The notes under the pieces: generated by a model | What the model was told of the DNA's origin: nothing | The model's input: the letters and a program-made list of their open reading frames with translations, nothing else | Databases searched by the model: none | Made by a program: the position numbers and the translations under genes | Part shown: piece after piece, positions 19,068 through 28,751 of the stretch | Layout of the letters: every line of letters begins with the position of its first letter | How positions within the stretch are numbered: the stretch's first letter is position 1 | Source: Aliivibrio sifiae | Lineage (GTDB): Bacteria > Pseudomonadota > Gammaproteobacteria > Enterobacterales > Vibrionaceae | DNA: 42,843 nucleotides | Reading direction: 5' to 3' | Assembly: GCF_002954715.1 (NCBI RefSeq) | Contig: NZ_MSCP01000001.1 | Location: forward strand, 589,388-632,230

Positions 19068-20372
19068 ATGAATCGAGCAGTTTTTACCGCATCAACTTTA
19101 TTTACCTTGGCTTTTTTTTCAGGCGCTGCAAATGCAGATGCATATCGAAATGGGCATCGAGTTGGATTAGAAGGAAACCAAAATCTAGACTATCCACAAG
19201 TTTGTATCCGTATCAATAGACAAGCTAATCGAATTCCCCTTCTTGAAACATATCAACAGTTCCAACACGATTATCCTGACGATAATATGGCGCAATTATT
19301 AGAAAGAATGGTTCAGTGGGCTGATTCTGGCATTGTTGGTCATACTTGGGTTGATCTTTTTTATAAAGATGATGAAGGAAAGGTCCAGTTTGATGGATAT
19401 GGCTTCGGTAGTGATGGAAATCAAGCCAGTCGTGAATTTAGTTTTCAAAAATGTGTTCATATTGAAGATAAAAATCATGAGCAAATAAAGCAAGATATTG
19501 AATTAAAAGAAGAGGCTCTATACGTAGAAAGCAAAGAGATTGCAAAGTTGTTTTTAGGTATTGGAAAAGATTGGAATGGGGGGAAATACACACTATATGG
19601 AAATTGTGCGTGGTTTGCGGGTAATTTATTTAATGATATTGTCCCTAAAAATGAGCATGTTAATTTTGCACAAGCTTTTGATTGGGGAACGGTTATTCCT
19701 AAATGGTATCCGTTGAGTAAATATCAAGATTTGCCTGATCCTGGCTATATTGCGGAGAGTATTTCTAGAACGATTAATAGTGCTGGTTGGCATAATAATG
19801 AAGGCAGTGGTTACGGAAAACTCACCGGAGATACTTTTATCACTGCGGATGAGAATGGATTATTAAGTGGCCCTAGACATATTACAGATTACTATCCTGA
19901 GCTTGGTGACTATGCAAATTTTGTTTCAGCGGGTTATTACTCAGAGTCACAAAATAAAATGCATTTCTTTACCTACAATTTAAAACAAGATAAAGAAATA
20001 ACAGTCACGCCGTACTCTTCAGACGTCACGTTTAGAAATATAGATCAAAAATTTGTGGCTGCATTCCATCACCCAAGTGATGATTCTATTGGGATGTTAG
20101 TGACAGAAGAAGGGCATATTTTAATTGCTGATTCTTTGGAAGATACAGGGAATAAGGGGTTAGAATTTTATGCTAAGGATATTACAGCCGCCTCAAATTA
20201 CTTTGAAAATGGGAAAATTCTCGTACTGTTAAGACCTAATGGAGCACAATACGATGACGATAAATCAGAAGGCATTAGATTTATTAAATATGATGTTGAG
20301 CAGGATAAAGTCTTAACTGAGCCAGAAGTAGCAGAAAAGCTATCTGGATTTGATTTCTTTAAATTACAGTAA
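19068..20372 (+). CDS. Secreted protein of unknown function, possible permuted papain-like hydrolase
   Basis: A 434-residue protein with a clear signal peptide (basic MNR, hydrophobic core about 6-20, likely cleavage after ANA near residue 23). I do not recognise a named family. In the first half a His in VGHTWVDLF (His92) is followed 88 residues later by a Cys in GNCAWFAGNLF (Cys180). The His-then-Cys order and the NCxxF context resemble circularly permuted NlpC/P60/LRAT-type thiol hydrolases. The second half (about 255-434) looks like a beta-rich repeat region with no Cys. A strong AAGGAG precedes the ATG. It is a single-gene unit with its own terminator. The catalytic reading is my inference. 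Confidence 0.75.
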   Translation: MNRAVFTASTLFTLAFFSGAANADAYRNGHRVGLEGNQNLDYPQVCIRINRQANRIPLLETYQQFQHDYPDDNMAQLLERMVQWADSGIVGHTWVDLFYKDDEGKVQFDGYGFGSDGNQASREFSFQKCVHIEDKNHEQIKQDIELKEEALYVESKEIAKLFLGIGKDWNGGKYTLYGNCAWFAGNLFNDIVPKNEHVNFAQAFDWGTVIPKWYPLSKYQDLPDPGYIAESISRTINSAGWHNNEGSGYGKLTGDTFITADENGLLSGPRHITDYYPELGDYANFVSAGYYSESQNKMHFFTYNLKQDKEITVTPYSSDVTFRNIDQKFVAAFHHPSDDSIGMLVTEEGHILIADSLEDTGNKGLEFYAKDITAASNYFENGKILVLLRPNGAQYDDDKSEGIRFIKYDVEQDKVLTEPEVAEKLSGFDFFKLQ

Positions 20373-20393
20373 TTTGTCTATTATAGTTTAAAT

Positions 20394-20428
20394 AAGCTGA
20401 CTCAGATAACGTTACTCTGAGTCAGCTT
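20394..20428. terminator. Convergent terminator
   Basis: AAGCTGACTCAG (20394-20405) and CTGAGTCAGCTT (20417-20428) form a perfect 12-bp stem with an 11-base loop between two converging genes. The flanking T-runs are short but present. Confidence 0.8.
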
Positions 20429-20435
20429 TAATTTA

Positions 20436-21584
20436 TTATTTCACTGCATCTTCAAGAATTTGACGAGATACTTCAAGAGTGATCGCTTGGTTTTCACCTA
20501 GAGCTACCATGCCATGAGCTTCAAGTTGTTTGATGATAGAATCAATAGCTGAAAGTTTATCATCACCGTGCTCTGTTAATTCTGTTGGTGAGTTTAGGTT
20601 GTGGTAGAAAGTCTCTATCTCAACGATAGTACGTTCTGCTAAATCATCAGATGCTTCTAAGCCAAATACATTTTTGCCTAGTTGCTCTAGTTTCGCACGT
20701 TTTGCTTCGATTTGATTACGAAGTAAAGACGGTTGAATGATAGATAAAGAACGAGCGTGATCTACATGGTAAAGAGCAGTTAGTTCATGACCAATCATAT
20801 GAGTAGCCCAGTCGTGAGGCACTCCTGTACCGATTAAACCATTCAATGCTTGGTTTGCTGTCCACATTAGGTTTGAGCGCCATTCATTATTGTCACGGTT
20901 ATCGTACTGAGAGGCTAACGTTAACAGGTTACGAAGTAGAGTTTCTGCGTAACCATCTTGAACCATTGCGCCTGTTGGCATTGTTAGGTATTGCTCACAA
21001 GTATGAACCCATGCATCAACCAAACCGTTGATTAATTGACGTTCTGGTAACGTCTTCATTGAATCAGGATCAAGGACCGCAAATTTAGGTTGTACTGCTG
21101 CTGAGTGGAAAGGCAGTTTAGTTTGTGTCGCTTTTTGTGTAATTACAGCACCAGCATTAGATTCAGATCCTGTCGCTGGCAGTGTTAAAATTGCACCTAA
21201 CGCAATTGCTTCAGTTACAGCGTGCTTTCCTATTAGGATATCCCAACCATTACCTACGTATTTTGCCGCTGCAGCAACGTATTTAGAGCCATCAATTACT
21301 GAACCACCACCAACAGCAAGAATGTAATCAATCTTCTCAGCTTTTGCGATAGCGACTGCTTTATCTAATGTTTCTACTGTTGGATTTGGCTCAACACCAG
21401 AAAACTCAATCCAAGAATGTTCAGACAGTGCCGCAACAACTTGGTCGTAAACACCGTTTGTTTTAATTGATCCACCACCATAAATTACTAATACTTTTTG
21501 ATCTTGTGGGATAGATGTAGCAATCGCAGCGATTTGACCTTGGCCAAAATGAATTTGTGTTGGGTTAACGTAAGAGAATTTCAT
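20436..21584 (-). CDS. yqhD: YqhD-like iron-containing alcohol dehydrogenase / aldehyde reductase
   Basis: A 382-residue group III alcohol dehydrogenase. The nucleotide site GGGSVIDGSK (about 92-101) is present, and the metal ligands align as Asp190, His194, His262 and His276, with the spacing of FucO/YqhD. E. coli YqhD is an NADPH-dependent reductase of short and reactive aldehydes such as glyoxal, methylglyoxal and lipid aldehydes. It is divergent from an AraC-family gene whose N-terminal domain matches YqhC, the known activator of yqhD, which supports the assignment. GAGGTA precedes the ATG. Confidence 0.88.
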   Translation of the reverse strand: MKFSYVNPTQIHFGQGQIAAIATSIPQDQKVLVIYGGGSIKTNGVYDQVVAALSEHSWIEFSGVEPNPTVETLDKAVAIAKAEKIDYILAVGGGSVIDGSKYVAAAAKYVGNGWDILIGKHAVTEAIALGAILTLPATGSESNAGAVITQKATQTKLPFHSAAVQPKFAVLDPDSMKTLPERQLINGLVDAWVHTCEQYLTMPTGAMVQDGYAETLLRNLLTLASQYDNRDNNEWRSNLMWTANQALNGLIGTGVPHDWATHMIGHELTALYHVDHARSLSIIQPSLLRNQIEAKRAKLEQLGKNVFGLEASDDLAERTIVEIETFYHNLNSPTELTEHGDDKLSAIDSIIKQLEAHGMVALGENQAITLEVSRQILEDAVK

Positions 21585-21776
21585 TGCTGTACCTCATTTC
21601 TTCCAAAAGGTGATGCTCTATTTTCTAGAGCTTATTATTTCAATGAGTGCATATTAGTATTCAATGGTGGTATTAGAAAGGTGAATTTCTGCATTTTTAT
21701 TGCCTATTTCTACAATTTTGGGTATTTTGGGAAAAGAAATTGATAGATGTGATCTTGATAAGATAAAGGAGCGGTG

Positions 21777-22661
21777 ATGAAATCTCTTGGTGAATTAATG
21801 CAAAGTTATGCCGACCAATATAAGTTTAATGATCTTGAAGGGATCAAAGAAACCGCGATTCCTGGCGTATGGTTTTATCGCAGTAGTAAAGGAAATCAGC
21901 GTCAGCCATTTGTTTATCAATCAGGCATTATTGTCATGGGGAAAGGGCACAAGCATATTCATATTGGCAATCAACCTGTGCACTATGGGCCTGACGATTA
22001 TCTGGTTGTCGGTGTGCCAATGCCATTAGAATGTGAAGCCTTTCCTGAAGATGACAGCCCATTACTTGGTTTAACAATTAATGTTGATTCAACCTTACTT
22101 CATCGCTTAGTTAATGAGCTTGAGGCGGCTAATTTTCAAGCGCCAGCAAAATCAAATCAAGATGGTTTTGGCCTTACATCAGTAAAAATGGCTGATGATA
22201 TGTTGGAGAGCTGTAAGCGCTTGATGCTGGCACTACATAGTGATCTTGATACGAAGTTATTAGGTGAATCATTATTAAATGAAATTGTCTATCGAGTACT
22301 TACTGGGACTGAAGGTCATGTGTTGTTTAATTTGGCGCACCATGATGGTCAATATGCGCGAGTAGCCAAAGCCATGAATAAAATGCATCAGTCGTATGCT
22401 GATGGTTTAACGGTGCAAAACTTAGCAGAAGAAGCGAATATGAGTGTATCCGCGTTTCATTCCGCGTTTCGTAAAGTCACTTTAGAATCTCCTTTGCAAT
22501 ATTTAAAGAAAGTACGCTTAAATAAAGCAAAAGAGCTAATTCAATTGGACGGTAGAAGAGTGAATGAAGCCGCACACTCTGTGGGTTACACTAGTACTTC
22601 TCAATTTAGTCGAGAATTTAAACGCCATTTTAATATGACACCAAAGGGCAGCGTGGCATAA
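21777..22661 (+). CDS. AraC-family regulator, YqhC-like
   Basis: A 294-residue protein with the AraC N-terminal (cupin-like) domain seen in YqhC (about residues 15-170; PFVYQSGIIVMGKG, YLVVGVPMPLECE) and two C-terminal helix-turn-helices (about 195-290; VQNLAEEANMSVSAFHSAFR and VGYTSTSQFSREFKRHF). The ATG at 21777 is best placed behind AAGGAG; an adjacent GTG at 21774 is too close. It is divergent from the yqhD-like gene across about 190 bases, so it probably activates that gene in response to reactive aldehydes, and perhaps also the downstream reductase gene 41 bases away. Confidence 0.87.
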   Translation: MKSLGELMQSYADQYKFNDLEGIKETAIPGVWFYRSSKGNQRQPFVYQSGIIVMGKGHKHIHIGNQPVHYGPDDYLVVGVPMPLECEAFPEDDSPLLGLTINVDSTLLHRLVNELEAANFQAPAKSNQDGFGLTSVKMADDMLESCKRLMLALHSDLDTKLLGESLLNEIVYRVLTGTEGHVLFNLAHHDGQYARVAKAMNKMHQSYADGLTVQNLAEEANMSVSAFHSAFRKVTLESPLQYLKKVRLNKAKELIQLDGRRVNEAAHSVGYTSTSQFSREFKRHFNMTPKGSVA

Positions 22662-22702
22662 GCCTTTTATACAAAAAATAGTAATTTATCTTGGAGTCAA
22701 CA

Positions 22703-23236
22703 ATGTTAAACAGTGTATTTATAGCAACAAGCCTAGATGGATATATCGCGGATAAAAATGGTGCGGTTGATTGGCTACATGCGATTCCTAATCCAGAGGG
22801 TAACGACATGGGTTATGCTGAGCATATAGATAGTATCGATGCGCTGGTGATGGGACGTAATACACTGGATATGGTGCTTAGTTTTGGTATTGATTGGCCC
22901 TATTCAAAACCTGTGTTTGTATTAAGTAATACCATGACTGCTGTGCCTGAAGGTTACGAAGATAAGGTGTTCCTAGTCAAAGGCCCATTAAAAGAGGTGC
23001 TAGAGAGAATTCATGCGAAAGGGTTTACGAATTTGTACATTGATGGTGGTGTCACCATTCAGAATTTCCTAAAAGAAGATTTGATTGATGAGATGGTTAT
23101 TACTACTATTCCAGTACTTTTAGGAGGAGGATCGCCGCTGTTTGGTAATGTTGAGTCACCATTAGATTTTACCTGCATGAAGACGAAAACTTTCCTAGAC
23201 GCCATTGTTCAGAACCATTTCGTGCGTCAGCGTTAA
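22703..23236 (+). CDS. Dihydrofolate-reductase-fold protein (RibD C-terminal domain family)
   Basis: A 177-residue protein of the RibD_C/DHFR-like family, like Bacillus YyaP and E. coli-type YwjB proteins. It has the N-terminal VFIATSLDGYIAD, the NADPH-side block ALVMGRNTLD and the C-terminal LYIDGGVTIQNFL and IPVLLGGGSPLFG motifs. ATG at 22703 follows GGAG. A TTG four codons earlier is less likely. Members are NADPH-dependent reductases of unknown substrate and do not replace FolA. It lies 41 bases behind the YqhC-like gene and is probably cotranscribed with it. Confidence 0.85.
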   Translation: MLNSVFIATSLDGYIADKNGAVDWLHAIPNPEGNDMGYAEHIDSIDALVMGRNTLDMVLSFGIDWPYSKPVFVLSNTMTAVPEGYEDKVFLVKGPLKEVLERIHAKGFTNLYIDGGVTIQNFLKEDLIDEMVITTIPVLLGGGSPLFGNVESPLDFTCMKTKTFLDAIVQNHFVRQR

Positions 23237-23260
23237 TAATAGTCATTGTTTTTTGAATAC

Positions 23261-23290
23261 AAAAAAGCCTGCAAATGAAGCAGGCTTTTT
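23261..23290. terminator. Bidirectional terminator between the reductase gene and alaA
   Basis: AAAAAAGCCTGC (23261-23272) pairs with GCAGGCTTTTT (23280-23290) around a seven-base loop. The A-run and T-run on both sides let it serve both converging genes. Confidence 0.92.
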
Positions 23291-23315
23291 CTATTCAATT
23301 TGGTTTTTAGTTGAA

Positions 23316-24530
23316 TTATTGCTTGTAGGTATGCAAGAAGCGCTCTAAGCGACCAATTGCGGTTTCCAAGTCATCAACACGAGGCAATGTTACAATGCGG
23401 AAATGATCTGGTTTTGGCCAGTTAAAGCCCGTCCCTTGAACTAATAATACTTTTTCTTTAATTAAGAAATCTAAGACAAATTTTTGGTCATCTTTGATCT
23501 TATACATTTTAGGATCAAGTTTCGGGAATAAGTACATTGCGCCTTTTGGCTTAACACAACTTACGCCTGGAATTTGTGTAATTAAATCATATGCTTTGTC
23601 ACGTTGCTCTAGTAAACGTCCACCCGGTAGCAGAAGCTCATTGATGCTTTGATAGCCACCTAATGCAGTCTGAATAGCGTGCTGCATTGGGACGTTTGCA
23701 CACAAGCGCATAGAAGCCAACATGTCTAAGCCCGCAATGTAACCTTGAGCGTGATCTTTTGGACCATTCAAGAACATCCAACCGCCACGGAAACCACATA
23801 CACGGTACGCTTTTGATAGGCCGTTAAAAGTCACGGTTAATAGGTCAGGGGCTAGCGTTGCTAGCGTTGTATGAACAGCACCGTCATAAAGTACTTTATC
23901 GTAAATTTCATCGGCAAAGATAATCAGGTTATTTTGGCGAGCAATCTCAACAACTTGTAATAAGAAGTCACGGCTATATACCGCACCCGTTGGGTTGTTC
24001 GGGTTGATTAAGACGATACCTTTGGTATTTGGTGTGATTTTCTTTTTGATGTCATCAAGATCTGGATACCAGTCAGCACTTTCATCACACATGTAATGAA
24101 CTGGTTTACCGCCAGAAAGGGCAACAGACGCGGTCCATAATGGGTAATCAGGTGCAGGAACTAGCATTTCATCGCCATTATTTAATAGTGCTTGCATTGC
24201 CATTACGATAAGTTCAGACGCACCGTTACCGATGTACACATCTTCAACGTCTAAATCTAACAAACCGCGACGCTGATAATGTTGAACAACTGCTTTACGA
24301 GCGGAATAAATACCTTTTGAATCACAGTAGCCTTGTGATGTCGGTAGATTTTTAATCACATCAACAAGAATTTCATCAGGGGCATCAAAACCAAACGGGG
24401 CGGGATTACCGATGTTTAGTTTAAGAATTTTCTGTCCTTCTTCTTCCATTCTTTTAGCATGTTTAAGAACTGGACCGCGGATGTCGTAGCATACACTGCT
24501 AAGTTTTGATGACATTCCAATATTTTGCAT
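23316..24530 (-). CDS. alaA: Alanine transaminase AlaA
   Basis: A 404-residue class I PLP aminotransferase almost colinear with E. coli AlaA (YfbQ), the main glutamate-pyruvate transaminase making alanine. The PLP lysine is Lys240 in FNGLSKAYRV, with the cofactor motifs INPNNPTGAVYS and FADEIYDK, and the C-terminal HFRIVTLPRVDD block holding the carboxylate-binding Arg. CAGGGT precedes the ATG. It is transcribed away from the men operon. Confidence 0.96.
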   Translation of the reverse strand: MQNIGMSSKLSSVCYDIRGPVLKHAKRMEEEGQKILKLNIGNPAPFGFDAPDEILVDVIKNLPTSQGYCDSKGIYSARKAVVQHYQRRGLLDLDVEDVYIGNGASELIVMAMQALLNNGDEMLVPAPDYPLWTASVALSGGKPVHYMCDESADWYPDLDDIKKKITPNTKGIVLINPNNPTGAVYSRDFLLQVVEIARQNNLIIFADEIYDKVLYDGAVHTTLATLAPDLLTVTFNGLSKAYRVCGFRGGWMFLNGPKDHAQGYIAGLDMLASMRLCANVPMQHAIQTALGGYQSINELLLPGGRLLEQRDKAYDLITQIPGVSCVKPKGAMYLFPKLDPKMYKIKDDQKFVLDFLIKEKVLLVQGTGFNWPKPDHFRIVTLPRVDDLETAIGRLERFLHTYKQ

Positions 24531-24918
24531 GGTGAAACCCTGATAAAATGAAAAACGTTATACCCCCAAATTACACTATTTTTAGGAGACTGAGAAATAA
24601 TTTTTAGAAAATAATCATGTAAAAAAAGACTCTACAATATTTCCTACTAAATAATGATGAGTTTGTCTTTCATTTATAACAACCTCAGAAATTATTAGTG
24701 ATAATAAGCATGATAAAGGAAAATTTACTTTGTTTTAGATTTTCACAAAAAAGAAAAATTTGATAAGAGTTTTATTTTTTACACATACAATTGATGTGAA
24801 TTATTTTTTATTTTGTCACCTTTTGCTAGAATCACTAGTTCATACAAGGAAATAACAAGCAATACCGCTTGTGCAATACGGTTGCCATGATGGCTGAAAA
24901 CGATCAAGAGAGGTTAAT
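24531..24918. other. Intergenic region between alaA and menF
   Basis: 388 very AT-rich bases carrying the two divergent promoters. For menF an extended -10 (TGCTAGAAT, hexamer 24827-24832) is visible with a poor -35, and a bulged hairpin (GCAA...CCG with CGGTTGC, about 24860-24886) lies in the presumed leader. I see no gene, RNA or repeat that I can name. Confidence 0.5.
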
Positions 24919-26241
24919 TTGTCCACTTTTCAAAATGCCATTGAATCGATTCGTCATCAAATAGCGCAGGCAACGTCATCTCATACGATTTGTCTTGAGT
25001 TAGATTGGTCGGTTGGTGATCAACTGATTGATTGGCTTGAAGCTCAACCTATTTACCCTAAATTTTATTGGCAGTCTCGTGATGGCCAAGAGGAAGTTGC
25101 TGTATTAGGCCAAGTAAAAACATTTACAGATCCAAGTGCGGCTCAGAAAGTATTAGCCCCTCAGCAACGTATTTGGGGTGGACGTTCGTTTGATGGTCGC
25201 ACAGAGCGTAATCGCCGTTGCATGTCATCATTCTTCTTTTTACCGCAAGTTGAGATCTCTCGTTTAGCATCATCATGGCAGTTCATGGTGAATCTATCAG
25301 AAGACAATTCTCGTTTATTATCGACGTTGAATAAATTGGTTGAAAATTTTACGTCATTGTCTGAATTACATTGTCGAGTAACGCAGCGTATTAATACGCC
25401 AGAAAAAGCAGATTGGACCAATATGGTTAATAAAGCGTTGACGGCTATTTCAAATCAGCAGTTTGAGAAGGTGGTGTTAGCTCGGAAGACGACACTCACG
25501 TTAGATCAAAACTTATCTTCTGCACAGTTTCTGAAAGCCAGCCGTAAAGCAAACAGCCACAGCTTCCATTTTATGATGGCTCTGGACAGTGAGCATTGTT
25601 TTATTGGCTCCACACCTGAACGCCTATACGTACGTAATGGTTATGCGTTAAAAACTGAAGCATTAGCAGGAACCATCGGTCGTGGACATGACGAAGAAGA
25701 AGATAATCAATTAGCATCATGGTTAATTTCAGATAAGAAAAACCAATATGAAAACCGCTTAGTGGTGGATGACATTGTTAATCGATTATCTAAGTTCAGT
25801 TTGTCTATGAATGTGGCAGAAACCTCTGAACTAGTGAAACTACGTAAAGTTCAACATTTAAAACGCCCAATCTCGGCTGAGATCAACAGTGATTGCAGTG
25901 ATTCACAATTGCTTGATAATTTGCAACCCACAGCGGCTATCGCAGGATTACCTCGAATGTCAGCATTGGATTTTATTATTGATAACGAACCTTTTGCCCG
26001 TGGTTGGTACAGCGGTGCTGTTGGTTTTTTAAGTCAACAACGCAGTGAGTTTTGTGTTGCGATTAGAAGCGCATTAGTGATGGGAAATAAACTGCATTTG
26101 TTTGCTGGCGCTGGGATTGTTCCTGGTTCTGAGCCAAGCAGCGAATGGGAAGAGTTAGATAGAAAAACATCCACCTTATGTACCTTATTAGAATCTGATA
26201 TTTCTATGAATTCAGATATCACGGAGTCGCAAGTCGCATGA
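24919..26241 (+). CDS. menF: Isochorismate synthase MenF
   Basis: A 440-residue chorismate-utilising enzyme that turns chorismate into isochorismate, the entry step of menaquinone synthesis. The C-terminal chorismate-binding domain holds the expected blocks: QFEKVVLARKT, FIGSTPERLY, KTEALAGTIGRG, PTAAIAGLPR, GWYSGAVGFL and GAGIVPGSEPSSEWEEL. The start is a TTG at 24919 with AGAGAGG five bases upstream, and no better ATG is near. Its stop overlaps the menD start by four bases (ATGA), indicating translational coupling. Confidence 0.95.
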   Translation: MSTFQNAIESIRHQIAQATSSHTICLELDWSVGDQLIDWLEAQPIYPKFYWQSRDGQEEVAVLGQVKTFTDPSAAQKVLAPQQRIWGGRSFDGRTERNRRCMSSFFFLPQVEISRLASSWQFMVNLSEDNSRLLSTLNKLVENFTSLSELHCRVTQRINTPEKADWTNMVNKALTAISNQQFEKVVLARKTTLTLDQNLSSAQFLKASRKANSHSFHFMMALDSEHCFIGSTPERLYVRNGYALKTEALAGTIGRGHDEEEDNQLASWLISDKKNQYENRLVVDDIVNRLSKFSLSMNVAETSELVKLRKVQHLKRPISAEINSDCSDSQLLDNLQPTAAIAGLPRMSALDFIIDNEPFARGWYSGAVGFLSQQRSEFCVAIRSALVMGNKLHLFAGAGIVPGSEPSSEWEELDRKTSTLCTLLESDISMNSDITESQVA

Positions 26242-27968
26242 TGCAACCAGAGCAGCAAATAATGCTAAACCAAGTTTGGGCTGAGTTGATTATTGAAGAG
26301 TTAGTTCGAAATGGAGTGAAGCATATTTGTATCGCTCCGGGATCTCGCTCAACCCCGTTAACTCTTGCTGCCTCTGAGCACGCTCATTTATCCATTCATA
26401 CTCATTTTGATGAGCGAGGATTAGGTTTCTTAGCGCTTGGTATTGCCAAAGCTTCAAATGAAGCGGTTGCTGTTATTGTTACTTCAGGCACGGCCGTTGC
26501 TAATTTATTGCCTTCTGTTGCCGAGTCAGGTCTAACAAAAGAAAAATTAGTACTGCTTACTGCCGACAGACCTGTTGAGTTAATTAATTGTGGTGCAAAC
26601 CAAGCGATTAATCAGCAAAATCTATTTACTTCTCATGTTTGCCATTCTTTGCAATTGCCTTCACCAAGCATTAATGTTCCTGCGCAATGGCTATTAAGTC
26701 GACTTGATCAAGCGTGTTTTACACAACAACAGGGTGGGACTATCCATATTAATTGCCCTTTTCCTGAACCGTTTTATGGTAAAAAAGATGAAATGCTTTT
26801 GCTGGATTATCTAGCACCAATTCAAGCGTGGAAAGCGGCATTTTCTCCGTATATTGAGCAACCTACCTACTCTTCAAATGTGACCGTATCACCTCAATGG
26901 ATGAAAGTGGCACAAAAGAAAGGGGCGGTTATTGTTGGTAAAGTGACGTTAGAGGAAGCACAAGCGGCGGCGGCATTAGCGAAAGAGTTAGGTTGGCCAG
27001 TATTAGCAGATCCACAGTCAGGTTATTACTCATCGTGGGCACATTACGATTTATGGCTGCAAAATCCAGCGTGTGCTGAGCTCCTTGTTGATATTGAATG
27101 CGTATTGCAATTTGGCGCTCGTATTGTTTCTAAACGTTTGGCTGGGTGGCTAGAAAGATACCAGCAAGATTATTATTTGATTGACCCACACGCTGAATTA
27201 CTCGATGCAACGTATCATTCTCACGTACGCTACCGTACAGATATCACGACATGGTGCCAAGTACATACTCAAAGTTTAGAGGAACGTGATTGCTTCTTTG
27301 ATCATGCGCCATCATTAGCGTGGAGTGAGTCACTTAAAGTTGCCTCACAAAATGCATTAACGTTAGCGCGTTCAATGGCCTGTCATAGTGAAACATTATC
27401 AGAATTAAGCTTTGCGCTTACCATAGGCCAAAAAGCGGAATCATGTGATTGGTTTATTGGTAACAGTCTAATTGTTCGCCTGTTAGATATGGTTGGAGAG
27501 TTAAACAAACAGCATATTTATACTAATCGTGGAGCATCTGGTATTGATGGACTTGTTGCCACAGCCGTCGGTGTTCAGTTAGCAAATCAGCAGCCTTTAT
27601 TAGCGTTAGTTGGTGATACCTCACTGCTTTATGATTTAAATTCATTGGCCTTACTAAAACAAGCAACCGCACCTGTTGTACTTATTGTAATGAATAATGA
27701 CGGTGGTGGTATTTTTGATTTATTGCCTGTCGATGAAAAGAAAAAAGATGACTTTTATCGCATGCCACATCAATTAGAGTTTAGCCACGCTGCTGCGATG
27801 TTTGGCTTAAATTATCATAAACCAGAAACGTTAACTTGTGCGATGTCTATGATAAACGACGGTCTTAAAGAAGGGCTTCATTTAGTTGAAATTAATACGC
27901 CATCGGGTCAAGCCGGCGAAGAGTTAACTCGTTTATTTCAAACGATTCAACATGCCACTTTATTCTAA
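26238..27968 (+). CDS. menD: 2-succinyl-5-enolpyruvyl-6-hydroxy-3-cyclohexene-1-carboxylate synthase MenD
   Basis: A 576-residue thiamine-diphosphate enzyme that adds succinic semialdehyde (from 2-oxoglutarate) to isochorismate. The N-terminal PYR domain has CIAPGSRSTPLTLA and THFDERGLGF. The ThDP/Mg motif runs from Gly459-Asp460 (GDTS) to Asn486-Asn487 (NND). The gene starts on the menF stop (ATGA) and overlaps menH by 17 bases. Length fits the family. Confidence 0.97.
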   Translation: MMQPEQQIMLNQVWAELIIEELVRNGVKHICIAPGSRSTPLTLAASEHAHLSIHTHFDERGLGFLALGIAKASNEAVAVIVTSGTAVANLLPSVAESGLTKEKLVLLTADRPVELINCGANQAINQQNLFTSHVCHSLQLPSPSINVPAQWLLSRLDQACFTQQQGGTIHINCPFPEPFYGKKDEMLLLDYLAPIQAWKAAFSPYIEQPTYSSNVTVSPQWMKVAQKKGAVIVGKVTLEEAQAAAALAKELGWPVLADPQSGYYSSWAHYDLWLQNPACAELLVDIECVLQFGARIVSKRLAGWLERYQQDYYLIDPHAELLDATYHSHVRYRTDITTWCQVHTQSLEERDCFFDHAPSLAWSESLKVASQNALTLARSMACHSETLSELSFALTIGQKAESCDWFIGNSLIVRLLDMVGELNKQHIYTNRGASGIDGLVATAVGVQLANQQPLLALVGDTSLLYDLNSLALLKQATAPVVLIVMNNDGGGIFDLLPVDEKKKDDFYRMPHQLEFSHAAAMFGLNYHKPETLTCAMSMINDGLKEGLHLVEINTPSGQAGEELTRLFQTIQHATLF

Positions 27969-28746
27969 ATTAAATATACCTAAAGAAAATACGACGCAAT
28001 CTTGTGTCGTATTTTTACATGGATTATTAGGGTCAACTCAAGATTGGGATCAAATTGCACCTGTTATTGCTCAATCTCATCCCGTGTTATTGATTGATCT
28101 ACCCGGGCATGGGCGAAGTCAATCGACAGTACTTGATGAGTTTTTAGGGTTTGAGCAAACGTGCCAGCTTATTGTTGAATCACTACTGCAAACCCCGTAT
28201 CAATCGTTTGTTTTTGTTGGCTACTCTTTGGGTGGCCGAGTGGCTATGTATTTGAGCTCGCACTTTGAATTACCATCATCAATCTCTCTTTGTGGTTTAT
28301 GTATTGAAGGTGGTAATTTTGGGTTGCGCTCAGAACAAGATAAACAAACTCGACTTAACAATGACATTCAATGGGCTGAACGATTTGAGCAACAACCCAT
28401 TGCTGATGTTTTAGACACTTGGTATCAACAAAAGGTATTTTCTTCACTAAACCCTGAGCAAAGACAAGTTTTAGTCACTAAAAGAAGTGATAACCTTGGT
28501 CACTCAATTGGAATGATGTTGAGATCTACGTCACTGGCTAAGCAACCGTATTTGCTTGATGCTTTACATCGTAGCACCATTCCTATGCTTTATATTTGCG
28601 GCGAAGCAGATAACAAATTTCAACACTTGGCTGAGCAAAGTCAATTAACGTATCAAATCATTGCTCAGGCGGGTCATAACGCTCATGTGGAACAGCCCGA
28701 ACGCTTTACACATGTACTTAATACATTCTTACAACAATGGAAATAA
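27952..28746 (+). CDS. menH: 2-succinyl-6-hydroxy-2,4-cyclohexadiene-1-carboxylate synthase MenH
   Basis: A 264-residue alpha/beta-hydrolase that eliminates pyruvate from the MenD product. The triad is visible: Ser92 in GYSLGG, Asp220 in GEADNKF and His242 in AGHNAH. The oxyanion block [10 protein letters not shown] is near residue 20. Its start lies inside the end of menD, and menB begins 5 bases after its stop, so all three are translated from one message. Confidence 0.93.
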   Translation: MPLYSKLNIPKENTTQSCVVFLHGLLGSTQDWDQIAPVIAQSHPVLLIDLPGHGRSQSTVLDEFLGFEQTCQLIVESLLQTPYQSFVFVGYSLGGRVAMYLSSHFELPSSISLCGLCIEGGNFGLRSEQDKQTRLNNDIQWAERFEQQPIADVLDTWYQQKVFSSLNPEQRQVLVTKRSDNLGHSIGMMLRSTSLAKQPYLLDALHRSTIPMLYICGEADNKFQHLAEQSQLTYQIIAQAGHNAHVEQPERFTHVLNTFLQQWK

Positions 28747-28751
28747 AACCC

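Noticed and set aside
20436-21584. Reading the iron alcohol dehydrogenase as a fermentation enzyme such as FucO
   Set aside because: The metal ligands alone cannot tell them apart, but the divergent YqhC-like regulator and closer overall pattern favour a YqhD-type aldehyde reductase.
24531-24918. A riboswitch or CRP site in the alaA-menF spacer
   Set aside because: TGTGA and TCACC motifs occur, but the spacing does not fit a CRP site, and no known riboswitch core could be recognised.
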